Source: an uncultured Eubacterium sp. (lineage in GTDB: Bacteria > Bacillota > Clostridia > Lachnospirales > Lachnospiraceae). From it: DNA of 41,272 nucleotides. Below are positions 17,925-25,832 of the stretch, one piece after another (positions within the stretch are counted from its first letter, which is position 1; each line of letters starts with the position of its first letter). The notes under the pieces are model-generated. The model did no database searches, was not told the origin of the DNA, and saw nothing but the letters and a program-made list of their open reading frames with translations. The DNA lies in NCBI GenBank assembly GCA_910577295.1, contig CAJTLS010000022.1, forward strand, positions 1 through 41,272. Reading direction: 5' to 3'. A program made the translations under genes and the position numbers.

Positions 17925-17953
17925 TTGTCAAATCGAAGCAATCATGCTAAGAT
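17925..17953 (+). promoter_or_regulatory. Promoter of the riboflavin operon
   Basis: TTGTCA (17925-17930) and TAAGAT (17948-17953) are separated by exactly 17 bp and lie just before the FMN riboswitch, so transcription would begin around 17960. This is a good sigma-A-type promoter in the right place, starting only 5 bp after the permease stop codon. Confidence 0.7.
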
Positions 17954-17968
17954 AGAGAGCAGAGAGAC

Positions 17969-18084
17969 AATCTTCGGGGCGAGGTGAAATTCCTCACCGG
18001 CGGTATAGCCCGCGAGCGGTTTTTATGAACTGCTGATTTGGTGTGATTCCAAAGCCGACAGTATAGTCTGGATGATAGAAGATT
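17969..18084 (+). ncRNA. FMN riboswitch (RFN element)
   Basis: The P1 stem is AATCTTC (17969-17975) with GAAGATT (18078-18084). Between them lie the conserved RFN blocks: CGGGGCGAGGTGAAATTCC, CACCGGCGGTATAGCCCGCG, GATTTGGTGTGATTCC, AAAGCCGACAGTATAGTCTG and GATGATAGAAG. It binds FMN and controls the ribD-ribE-ribBA-ribH operon. The terminator hairpin at 18108-18143 lies between aptamer and ribD, so control is by transcription attenuation. Confidence 0.97.
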
Positions 18085-18107
18085 TGTTGTTTTTATAATG
18101 CGAGTTT

Positions 18108-18143
18108 ATGCCCCGAGTATCGTCTGTTACCCGGGGCATTTTT
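18108..18143 (+). terminator. Riboswitch-controlled intrinsic terminator
   Basis: ATGCCCCG (18108-18115) pairs perfectly with CGGGGCAT (18132-18139) around a 16-nt loop. It is followed by a T-run to 18143. It sits 24 nt after the FMN aptamer and 27 nt before ribD, so FMN binding should favour this hairpin and stop transcription. Confidence 0.88.
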
Positions 18144-18169
18144 GCATTCGGTGAAAGGAATTATTCTTT

Positions 18170-19279
18170 ATGGGACAGGATAATGGGAAAGCGATGATGA
18201 CAAAACAGGATTATATGCGATTGGCGCTGGATATCGCCAAGAAAGGCATGGGCCATACTTCACCAAACCCTATGGTTGGTTGCGTAGTAGTCAGAAATCA
18301 GCGAATTATTGCCGAGGGGTATCACGAGCGGTATGGTGGGTTTCATGCTGAGAGAAATGCATTGACAAGATGTACAGAGGATTTAACAGGAGCGGAGCTG
18401 TATGTGACGTTAGAACCATGCTGCCATTATGGCAATACGCCGCCCTGTACGGAGATTATCATTGAGCGGGGCATTAGTAAAGTATATGTTGGCTGCATGG
18501 ACCCCAATCCGCAGGTCGCCGGAAAGGGAGTTCGGATTCTGCGAGAACATGGTATTGTGGTAGAGACCGGAATATTGGAAGAGGAATGTCTGGCTCTCAA
18601 TGAGATTTTCTTTCATTACATCACAGCGAAGATGCCATACGTGGCAATGAAATATGCTATGACTATGGATGGCAAAATTGCTTCCCATACCGGAGACTCT
18701 AAGTGGGTGACCGGTGAGGAAGCGAGACATCACGTACATGAATTGCGCAAACACTATTCTGCCATTATGGTCGGTATCGGCACAGTGCTGGCGGATGACC
18801 CTATGTTGAATTGCCGCATTGAGGAGGGAGTTGACCCGGTGCGGATTATATGTGATTCAAGATTGCGCACTCCGCTGGATAGTCAGATAGTAAAGACGGC
18901 AAAGGAAATTCCGACTATTATATGTTATGATGAGGGGCAGGAAGAAAAGCTTGCCGCCTTGCGGAATGCCGGCGTGGAAGTAATGCGTATAGCAAACAAG
19001 GGTAAAGTGGATATTCATGGGGTGATGAAGGAGCTTGCCGCTCGTGGCATTGACAGTGTTTTAGTAGAGGGAGGAGGAATATTCCACGGAGCTATGCTCA
19101 AAAGTGGTTTGGTTAAGAAAATTTACTGTTATATAGCGCCAAAACTCATTGGCGGGGAGGACGCCAAATCACCGGTAGAGGGAACCGGGTTTCCTCTTAT
19201 GCGGGAGGCGCTGGATGTTTCCGATATAGAAATTATTAAATTAGGAAAAGATATTTGTATTAGCGGTCATGTCGGCTAG
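18170..19279 (+). CDS. ribD: Bifunctional riboflavin deaminase/reductase RibD
   Basis: A 369-residue cytoplasmic enzyme for the second and third steps of riboflavin synthesis. The N-terminal deaminase shows His59-Ala-Glu61 and PCC (Cys84) with PPC (Cys93) as zinc ligands. The C-terminal reductase (from about 150) shows MKYAMTMDGKIA, TGEEAR and VEGGGIFHGAMLKSGL. ATG 18170 follows AAAGGAA. An internal Met at 18197 starts a sequence closer to the usual family N-terminus, so the true start may be 27 bp later. It is the first gene of the FMN-controlled operon. Confidence 0.95.
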   Translation: MGQDNGKAMMTKQDYMRLALDIAKKGMGHTSPNPMVGCVVVRNQRIIAEGYHERYGGFHAERNALTRCTEDLTGAELYVTLEPCCHYGNTPPCTEIIIERGISKVYVGCMDPNPQVAGKGVRILREHGIVVETGILEEECLALNEIFFHYITAKMPYVAMKYAMTMDGKIASHTGDSKWVTGEEARHHVHELRKHYSAIMVGIGTVLADDPMLNCRIEEGVDPVRIICDSRLRTPLDSQIVKTAKEIPTIICYDEGQEEKLAALRNAGVEVMRIANKGKVDIHGVMKELAARGIDSVLVEGGGIFHGAMLKSGLVKKIYCYIAPKLIGGEDAKSPVEGTGFPLMREALDVSDIEIIKLGKDICISGHVG

Positions 19280-19327
19280 ATAGCTGTGACTGTATGTGCT
19301 GAAGCAGCAGAAAAGAGGTGGTGAACC

Positions 19328-19975
19328 ATATTTACGGGAATAATAGAAGAGATTGGAACTTTGCTGGAAATAGAGCGGGGCAGCCAATCAGCTTTGCTCC
19401 ATATCGAATGTAAAAAAGTTTTAGAGGGAACACAGGTTGGCGACAGTATTGCTGTTAATGGCGTCTGTCTGACGGTGACAGCGATAAATGGCGGAGGGTA
19501 TACGGCAGATGTTATGTCAGAGACATTAAATCGGAGTACACTAGCCTCTATGAAGCGGGGAAGCCGGGTGAATCTGGAACGTGCCATGGCAGCAGACGGA
19601 CGTTTTGGGGGGCATATTGTAGCAGGTCATGTCGATGGTATCGGTGAGATTATAAAAGTTGCGAAAGGTGAGACGGCGATTTGGTATCGTATATCAGCGG
19701 CATCGGAGGTTATGCGGTACATTGTGGAGAAAGGTTCCATTACGATTGACGGCATCAGTCTCACCGTGGCGCAGGTAAGCGATACTGATTTTACCGTGTC
19801 GGTGATTCCACACACGCAGGCCAATACGATTTTGAGAGAAAAAAGAGCAGGTGATTATGTGAATCTCGAGACGGATATCATTGGCAAATATGTGGAAAAA
19901 TTATTGCACCCGAGTGCGGAGACAAGAAAAGAAAGTAAGTTGACGATGGAATTTTTGAGGGAAAATGGTTTTTAG
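19328..19975 (+). CDS. ribE: Riboflavin synthase alpha chain, apparent ATA start
   Basis: This enzyme dismutates 6,7-dimethyl-8-ribityllumazine to riboflavin. It has two lumazine-binding repeats, with VNGVCLTVT and GHVDGIGEI in the first and IDGISLTV in the second. The universal N-terminus MFTGIIEEIG is encoded as ATA-TTT-ACG from 19328, so the first codon reads ATA rather than ATG. An in-frame TGA at 19322-19324 excludes an earlier start. The first standard start codon (TTG 19361) would remove the conserved FTGIIEE segment. AAGAGGTGG at 19314-19322 is ideally spaced for 19328. From there the protein is 215 residues, the normal length. Either a rare AUA start or a base error is implied. Confidence 0.92.
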   Translation: MFTGIIEEIGTLLEIERGSQSALLHIECKKVLEGTQVGDSIAVNGVCLTVTAINGGGYTADVMSETLNRSTLASMKRGSRVNLERAMAADGRFGGHIVAGHVDGIGEIIKVAKGETAIWYRISAASEVMRYIVEKGSITIDGISLTVAQVSDTDFTVSVIPHTQANTILREKRAGDYVNLETDIIGKYVEKLLHPSAETRKESKLTMEFLRENGF

Positions 19976-19992
19976 AAGACAGGGAATGGAGA

Positions 19993-21207
19993 ATGATTAT
20001 GATAGAACTGGCAACAATCGAAGAAGCGTTACAGGATTTGCGAGAGGGAAAACTGATTTTGGTAATTGATGACCCCGACCGCGAAAACGAAGGAGATTTA
20101 ATCTGTGCGGCAGAATTTGCCACGGCAGAAAATGTAAACACGATGGCTACATTGGCGAAAGGACTCATCTGTATGCCAATGAGCAGCGACATGACAGAGA
20201 AATTGAAACTGAATCAGATGGTTGAAGTAAATACCGATAACCATGCGACGGCGTTTACCGTTTCCATTGACCATGTAGATACGACAACGGGAATTTCAGC
20301 AGTGGAGCGTTCACTCACGGCGATGAAATGTGTTGAAGACGGGGTAAAACCGGAGGATTTCCGCAGACCGGGGCATATGTTTCCGCTGGAGGCAAGGGAG
20401 GGCGGTGTACTCAAACGTGCCGGACATACGGAAGCGACTGTCGATTTGATGAAGCTGGCTGGACTGAGAGAATGCGGCCTTTGCTGTGAAATTATGCGAG
20501 AAGATGGTACAATGATGCGTACTACCGAACTCTTAACGTTTGCTAAGAGACACAATTTTAAAGTAATAACGATTGAGGACTTAATCAAAAAACGGCTGGA
20601 AAAAGAAAGTCTTGTAAAAAAGGAAGCAGAGGCAAAACTTCCTACAAAATTTGGAGATTTCACCATTCATGGATATGAAAATATTACGAATGGGGAACAT
20701 CACGTGGCGTTGACAATGGGTGATGTGGGTGATGGTGAGCCGGTACTCTGCCGCGTGCATTCGGAATGTCTCACCGGTGATGTATTTGGCTCTCACCGCT
20801 GCGACTGCGGGGAACAGTTGGAAAACGCAATGAAGATGATTGCCGGAGAGGGGAGGGGCATTCTTCTCTATATGAGACAGGAAGGAAGAGGAATCGGACT
20901 TCTCAACAAGTTAAAGGCATACGAACTTCAGGAACAGGGATACGATACGGTGGAGGCAAATGTCAAGCTTGGCTTTGCACCGGATCTTCGGGAATATGGG
21001 ATTGGCGCACAGATTTTACATGATCTGGGTGCAAAAAAATTGCGGCTGATGACAAATAATCCCAAAAAGATTGCCGGATTGGCGGGTTATGGTATTACAA
21101 TCGAAGAGCGTGTTCCGATAGAGATAGCACCTAAGCCGGAAGATTATAAGTATTTAGTGACAAAACAGGAAAAAATGCAGCACATGACACACTATGATGT
21201 CAAGTGA
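19993..21207 (+). CDS. ribBA: Bifunctional DHBP synthase / GTP cyclohydrolase II
   Basis: A 404-residue fusion supplying both riboflavin precursors. The N-terminal half has DDPDRENEGD, RPGHMFPL, GHTEATVDL and ECGLCCEIM of 3,4-dihydroxy-2-butanone-4-phosphate synthase. The C-terminal half has RVHSECLTGDVFGSHRCDCG with the zinc cysteines, and RQEGRGIGL of GTP cyclohydrolase II. Both active sites appear intact. It begins 17 bp after ribE, with GGGAATGGAG before ATG 19993, and is part of the FMN-controlled operon. Confidence 0.96.
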   Translation: MIMIELATIEEALQDLREGKLILVIDDPDRENEGDLICAAEFATAENVNTMATLAKGLICMPMSSDMTEKLKLNQMVEVNTDNHATAFTVSIDHVDTTTGISAVERSLTAMKCVEDGVKPEDFRRPGHMFPLEAREGGVLKRAGHTEATVDLMKLAGLRECGLCCEIMREDGTMMRTTELLTFAKRHNFKVITIEDLIKKRLEKESLVKKEAEAKLPTKFGDFTIHGYENITNGEHHVALTMGDVGDGEPVLCRVHSECLTGDVFGSHRCDCGEQLENAMKMIAGEGRGILLYMRQEGRGIGLLNKLKAYELQEQGYDTVEANVKLGFAPDLREYGIGAQILHDLGAKKLRLMTNNPKKIAGLAGYGITIEERVPIEIAPKPEDYKYLVTKQEKMQHMTHYDVK

Positions 21208-21283
21208 TGCATCATAATAGAAAAAAGAATAGAAGGAGATAAAGGCTGAACTCACTGCCTGATGCTCCGGAATGGAGGAAAAA

Positions 21284-21745
21284 ATGAAATTATTTGAAGG
21301 AAATGTAATTGGAAACGGTATGAAAATTGGTATCGTGGCGGCAAGGTTTAATGAGTTTATTGTAAGTAAGCTGATTGGTGGAGCGGAGGATGCTCTCGTT
21401 CGCCATGGTGTGGAGACCGATGATATTGAACTTGCCTGGGTACCGGGCGCTTTTGAAATACCGATTGTAGCACAGAAGATGGCTCAGAGCGGTAAATACG
21501 ACGCGGTCCTCTGCTTAGGGGCGGTTATTAAAGGTTCTACCTCCCATTATGATTATGTATGTGCAGAAGTGAGCAAGGGAGTGGCTGCGGTTGGTCTTAA
21601 TACGGGTGTGCCGACGATGTTTGGTGTGCTGACAACGGATAATATTGAACAGGCGATTGAGCGTGCAGGTACAAAAGCCGGAAATAAAGGGTATGATGCG
21701 GCATGTGCGGCAATTGAAATGGCGGATTTGATGAGGAATATGTAA
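21284..21745 (+). CDS. ribH: 6,7-dimethyl-8-ribityllumazine synthase
   Basis: A 153-residue enzyme that condenses the pyrimidine and butanone phosphate precursors, normally as an icosahedral or pentameric assembly. Motifs are IVAARFNEFI, WVPGAFEIP, CLGAVIKGSTSHYDYV and PTMFGVLT. ATG 21284 is chosen because GGAGG at 21274-21278 is 5 bp upstream. The in-frame ATG at 21272 overlaps that site itself and adds only MEEK. It is the last riboflavin gene. No terminator is visible in the 39 bp before the MoxR gene, so read-through is likely. Confidence 0.96.
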   Translation: MKLFEGNVIGNGMKIGIVAARFNEFIVSKLIGGAEDALVRHGVETDDIELAWVPGAFEIPIVAQKMAQSGKYDAVLCLGAVIKGSTSHYDYVCAEVSKGVAAVGLNTGVPTMFGVLTTDNIEQAIERAGTKAGNKGYDAACAAIEMADLMRNM

Positions 21746-21784
21746 TCTGTTTGCAATGAAAATGCCCGGAAAGAGAGGAATTTT

Positions 21785-22738
21785 ATGAATATAGCAGAAG
21801 TAAAAAATCAGGTGGAGCATATTCGTACGAACATAGAGAAAGTGATTGTCGGAAAGCCGGACGTAATTGATTTGGTATTGACGGCATTTTTAGCCGGAGG
21901 TCATGTGTTGTTGGAAGATGTTCCGGGAACTGGTAAGACAATGCTCGCCAAATCACTGGCGGCATCTATGGATATGGATTGTAAGCGGATACAGTTTACG
22001 CCTGATCTTCTTCCGAGCGATGTCACAGGCATCCAGTACTTTAATCAAAAAGAAAGTGATTTTCAGTTTCGGGAGGGGGGGATTTTTACAAATGTCCTGC
22101 TTGCGGATGAAATTAACCGGGCAACACCCCGCACTCAGTCGGCGCTTTTGGAATGCATGGAGGAGCGTCAGGCGACAATTGACGGTACGGCGATGGCATT
22201 ACCGGAGCCGTTTTTTGTAATTGCCACGCAAAATCCTATTGAGGTATCAGGAACTTTTCCACTGCCGGAAGCACAATTGGACCGCTTTATTATGCAGGTT
22301 CCAATGGGATATCCAAAGCGCAGCGATGAAAAAGAGATTCTTAATCGTTTTTCACAGGATAATCCGTTTGAACAGCTGCGGGCAGTATGTACGAAAGAAC
22401 AGTTTCAAGAGATGCAGAAAGCATGTGAACAAGTATTTGTACATGACAGTATAAAAGACTATTTGTTAGACATCGTAAAAGGAACGAGAGAGCATACTAA
22501 TATTTTGTTAGGTGTGAGTACGCGTGGAGCGATAGCTTTTATGAAAGTGGCAAAATGTTATACTGCACTTCGGGGCAATGGTTATGTAACGCCGGAGACA
22601 ATAAAGAAATTGGCGCCTTATGTGCTTGGGCACCGCATTATTTTAGAAGACGCCTATGGCAGCAAAAAGAAAGCGCCGGATTATATTGAGGAGATCACTC
22701 ACTTTACGACAGTGCCGACGGAGGATTTTTCAAAGTGA
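21785..22738 (+). CDS. MoxR-family AAA+ ATPase
   Basis: A 317-residue chaperone-like ATPase. Walker A is VPGTGKT (46-52), Walker B LLADEINRATPRTQSALLE, sensor ATQNP, and the C-terminal lid has STRGA. MoxR proteins act with DUF58/VWA-type partners in protein-complex maturation (family knowledge). The next gene (DUF58) starts inside its stop (GTGA), and a DUF4129 membrane protein follows, giving the standard membrane-linked MoxR module. It starts 39 bp after ribH behind GAGAGGA and may be co-transcribed with the riboflavin genes. Confidence 0.92.
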   Translation: MNIAEVKNQVEHIRTNIEKVIVGKPDVIDLVLTAFLAGGHVLLEDVPGTGKTMLAKSLAASMDMDCKRIQFTPDLLPSDVTGIQYFNQKESDFQFREGGIFTNVLLADEINRATPRTQSALLECMEERQATIDGTAMALPEPFFVIATQNPIEVSGTFPLPEAQLDRFIMQVPMGYPKRSDEKEILNRFSQDNPFEQLRAVCTKEQFQEMQKACEQVFVHDSIKDYLLDIVKGTREHTNILLGVSTRGAIAFMKVAKCYTALRGNGYVTPETIKKLAPYVLGHRIILEDAYGSKKKAPDYIEEITHFTTVPTEDFSK

Positions 22739-23844
22739 TAGTATTACTTGCGCTTGTCCTTGTATTCGTTTATTTGGTAATGACCGGTCATTACCAGAAA
22801 CATTGGATGGAGGACTTTGAGGTTAAACTAAATTTTTCGGAAGAACAGGCTGGGGTAGGGGACAGTTTGTTTCTGTACGAGACGGCCGTCAATAAAAAGA
22901 AAATGAATTTGCCGGCTGTCTGTGTGAAATTTGGAACATCAAAGCATTTAGCCTTTGAAGGTCAGGAGAGTGGAACTGTTTCCGACCATTTTTATCGGAA
23001 TGATGTAATGAGTGTGGATGGGTTTCAGAAAGTACGCCGTAAGCTTCGCTTCACATGTAAAAAGCGGGGCTTATACTGCATTGAGGAAGCGGAACTTGTC
23101 AGTTATGATATGTTTTTTGTAACTCCGTTTGTCCATCGTATAGCAGTAGATGCAAAGCTTTGTGTCTACCCGTCTCTTATATCGGTAGAGCGTCTGCTTC
23201 CGATTTTTCGGTCTCTAAATGGAGATTTACCGACAAGAGTGCCTCTTTTCGAAGATTCGTTTGCCTTTGCCGGAGTACGGGAGTACACGCCTCAGGATTC
23301 CATGCGCAGGATACACTGGAAAGCATCTGCGCGCATGGGGGATTGGCAGGTAAAAACAACGGAATATAATGCTTCTACTCCTGTCGTCATCATGCTGAAT
23401 CTCGAGTCGCCGGGAGTATTTATTCAAGAAGAAATTATGGAGGAGAGTATTCGTCTTGCGTATTCGTTAATTTACTATTTTAGCGCTCATGGAATAAAGA
23501 CTCGTTTTGTGGCAGTGGGGAATGAGAAGATACGTTTGGAAGGTGACGCGCGTCATCAGATTTCATCGGCAAGACACGTTTTGGCAACGATTGCCTATGA
23601 CGATGTTTGCTGCCGCGGAGAAGAATTTATAGAGAGGGAGCTGCCAAGTTTCCATAAAAATGAACACGTGATGCTGATTTCTGCTGCCGGTAAGAAGCCG
23701 ATGCAGCAGGCAGTAGAGCGGATGATGCATTGTGTGGAGCAGGTTACATGGGTGGCGCCTGTGATTTCAAATAATAGTGAAGATAACGAGTTTCGCGAGA
23801 TATCGCCTGCCATTGAACGTTGTCTTGTGAAATGGGGTGGATGA
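22735..23844 (+). CDS. DUF58 domain protein, MoxR partner
   Basis: A 369-residue protein with one N-terminal hydrophobic segment (VLLALVLVFVYLVMTG) and a large soluble part. The DUF58 signature REYTPQDSMRRIHWKASARM lies around residue 180-200, followed by a VWA-like fold (VVIMLNLES). It begins with GTG overlapping the MoxR stop by 4 bp and ends overlapping the next gene. Its molecular role is unknown. The conserved coupling implies it is the substrate or partner of the ATPase at the membrane. Confidence 0.88.
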   Translation: MIVLLALVLVFVYLVMTGHYQKHWMEDFEVKLNFSEEQAGVGDSLFLYETAVNKKKMNLPAVCVKFGTSKHLAFEGQESGTVSDHFYRNDVMSVDGFQKVRRKLRFTCKKRGLYCIEEAELVSYDMFFVTPFVHRIAVDAKLCVYPSLISVERLLPIFRSLNGDLPTRVPLFEDSFAFAGVREYTPQDSMRRIHWKASARMGDWQVKTTEYNASTPVVIMLNLESPGVFIQEEIMEESIRLAYSLIYYFSAHGIKTRFVAVGNEKIRLEGDARHQISSARHVLATIAYDDVCCRGEEFIERELPSFHKNEHVMLISAAGKKPMQQAVERMMHCVEQVTWVAPVISNNSEDNEFREISPAIERCLVKWGG

Positions 23845-23846
23845 TT

Positions 23847-24914
23847 ATGACAGAGTTTAATAAAATGAAAATTACTCATTTTTATTACAATTATTTATTA
23901 GTAGTATGTCTATTTACGTCCATTTTTAACTGGTTTATTGGAGATTTATTTTCATGGTTAAGGTTGTTTTTACTGTTGTTTGTACCATTGCCGATTGCAT
24001 GGAGGAACAACCGCAGAATGGAAGAGAGATTGCCGACCAGCCATTTCTCGTCGCTTGTGTTGGCGGGAATATTTGTGATACCAGGAACGATGGGAAATGG
24101 GGGAACCGCTAATATAATGGCTTGCTGCTGCATATTTATTGTGGCGCTTTTCCTGTTCTTTTTGAATAAGTATCTGCGTGGCAGGTATACTATATTGCAT
24201 TGTAACCCCAGTGTATCGGAGGAGACAAAAAGAAGAGCTGGGCGGATGCAGCGTAAACCGCTGCTGATATTGTCATTGGTAGGCGGCGCAGGCATACTTC
24301 TGTTTATTCTTTTTTCGGCAATGATGCCGGGGATGGAATGGGAGCCAAGAGGGCGTTCGCATCGCGAGCAGCAGGAACAGGAAAATACATTGAAAGAGAG
24401 GCAGGATGTAAAGAGGAGCGAGATACAAAGGAAAGTACAGGAAGAACAAGAAAAAGCGTCGGATAATTTCTGGCTTCGGTTACTGCGGTATGTCGTTATT
24501 TTTGCGGTTGTGGTGATGGGAGCATTGGCGATTGTTTATGCCGTCTATCGTTTGATATTATATTTAATGAAATACCGCCGCAAATTGATATATGAGTATG
24601 AGGAACTGGCAGATGAGGGAACTGATTTTGATGAGATTACCAGATTGGTGCCGGTTGTAAAAAAAGCTATGGTATTTCCTGATGGATGGGACGGCAAGAT
24701 ACGCCGGGCGTTTTATGAGTCAGTTCGCAAAGGTGCGGGAAAGAAATCCATAAATTGTTCGCTGACTCCAAGAGAACTGCACCGGGAATATATGAGTGAA
24801 ACAGAACAAGATGAATGTTTAACGAGATTGTATGAAAAGGCGCGTTATGCAGAAGATTCGATAAGCAGGGAAGAGTGGGGAACATGGATAGAGATTTCAC
24901 AGAATAAGCGCTAG
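23847..24914 (+). CDS. DUF4129-type membrane protein of the MoxR module
   Basis: About 355 residues with roughly four to six hydrophobic segments: a pair at the N-terminus, a pair around 75-115, one around 155 and one around 220-245. A highly charged stretch rich in Glu/Arg/Lys (about 175-205) precedes the last helix. The cytoplasmic tail, with LTPRELHREY and YEKARYAEDSISREEW, is the DUF4129 signature. ATG 23847 is preferred because GGTGG is correctly spaced; ATG 23841 overlaps the DUF58 stop. Many modules end instead with a large transglutaminase (TgpA) protein carrying this tail. Here the enzyme domain is absent. Confidence 0.75.
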   Translation: MTEFNKMKITHFYYNYLLVVCLFTSIFNWFIGDLFSWLRLFLLLFVPLPIAWRNNRRMEERLPTSHFSSLVLAGIFVIPGTMGNGGTANIMACCCIFIVALFLFFLNKYLRGRYTILHCNPSVSEETKRRAGRMQRKPLLILSLVGGAGILLFILFSAMMPGMEWEPRGRSHREQQEQENTLKERQDVKRSEIQRKVQEEQEKASDNFWLRLLRYVVIFAVVVMGALAIVYAVYRLILYLMKYRRKLIYEYEELADEGTDFDEITRLVPVVKKAMVFPDGWDGKIRRAFYESVRKGAGKKSINCSLTPRELHREYMSETEQDECLTRLYEKARYAEDSISREEWGTWIEISQNKR

Positions 24915-24950
24915 ACATCTGCGGAAAGCAGTGCAGAAATGAGGGAAAGT

Positions 24951-25790
24951 ATGATACGTTTGATTGCATTTGATATGGATGGTACAGTACTGGATGACCA
25001 CAAGAAAATATTGCCACAGACAAAAGAAGTTTTGGAGCGATTGGCGGAACAGGGAATAGAGCTTGTGCCGGCAACGGGACGCCCTTTTTGCGGTTTGTCC
25101 CCGGAAATAGAACGGCTACAGGGTGTACGTTATGTCATTACTTGTAATGGTGCCGGTATTTATGAGAAAGAGACGGGAAATTGTCTGATGGGGGACAACA
25201 TAAGTCTCGATTCTTTATTGCCGTTGTTGACCGAGTTAGAGCCATTGTCTGTTATGGCTGACCCTTTTTTAAAGGGGAAGGCTTTTATGAGTGAGAAAAA
25301 CCGGCCGCTTGTGGAGAAGATGCATGTGTCGGAAGAGTTAAAAGAATATATTCGTACTTCACGCACGCTTGTGCCGGATTTGGTGGAGTATTTGCGGGAA
25401 CGCGGGGACGACGTGGAAAAGCTGACGATTAATTTTGCCGAAAATGAGGACGGGGTGCTTCAGGGATATGACGAAGTGCTCAATATAATTCGTAAATACC
25501 CGCAGATGAATGCTGTTTCAGGCGGTATTAGGAATATTGAAATTACAAAGAGCGGGGTAACTAAGGCCAGCGCTTTGATGTGGCTTGGAGAGTATCTTGC
25601 CATTGACAGGCAGGAAATGATCGCCTTTGGGGACAGTGAGAATGATTTGGAGATGCTTCGCGCGGCCGGTATCGGCGTGGCAATGGAAAATGCGGAAGAA
25701 GAAGCAAAAGAAGCCTCCGATTTTGTTACTTTGTCAAATACCGACAATGGTATTGTTTACGCTTTGCAAAAATTTGGGGTTTTAGCTTAA
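24951..25790 (+). CDS. Cof-type HAD-superfamily phosphatase
   Basis: A 279-residue cytoplasmic hydrolase. It shows motif I FDMDGTVLDD at the N-terminus, motif II PATGRP, and motif IV FGDSENDLEMLRAAGIGVAM near the end, with a C2-type cap between. The family dephosphorylates sugar phosphates, flavin nucleotides or other small metabolites; the substrate cannot be told from sequence. Some Cof members are FMN or riboflavin-intermediate phosphatases, so lying downstream of the riboflavin genes is suggestive but not proof. ATG 24951 is chosen because GAGGG lies 6 bp upstream; ATG 24939 precedes that site. Confidence 0.9.
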   Translation: MIRLIAFDMDGTVLDDHKKILPQTKEVLERLAEQGIELVPATGRPFCGLSPEIERLQGVRYVITCNGAGIYEKETGNCLMGDNISLDSLLPLLTELEPLSVMADPFLKGKAFMSEKNRPLVEKMHVSEELKEYIRTSRTLVPDLVEYLRERGDDVEKLTINFAENEDGVLQGYDEVLNIIRKYPQMNAVSGGIRNIEITKSGVTKASALMWLGEYLAIDRQEMIAFGDSENDLEMLRAAGIGVAMENAEEEAKEASDFVTLSNTDNGIVYALQKFGVLA

Positions 25791-25832
25791 CAGAATGTTT
25801 CTGCACAGGAATAGGAAAAGGAGGAATAAAAA

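Noticed and set aside
19361..19363. TTG as start of riboflavin synthase
   Set aside because: It would remove the conserved FTGIIEEIG segment and has no ribosome binding site, while a good one precedes 19328.
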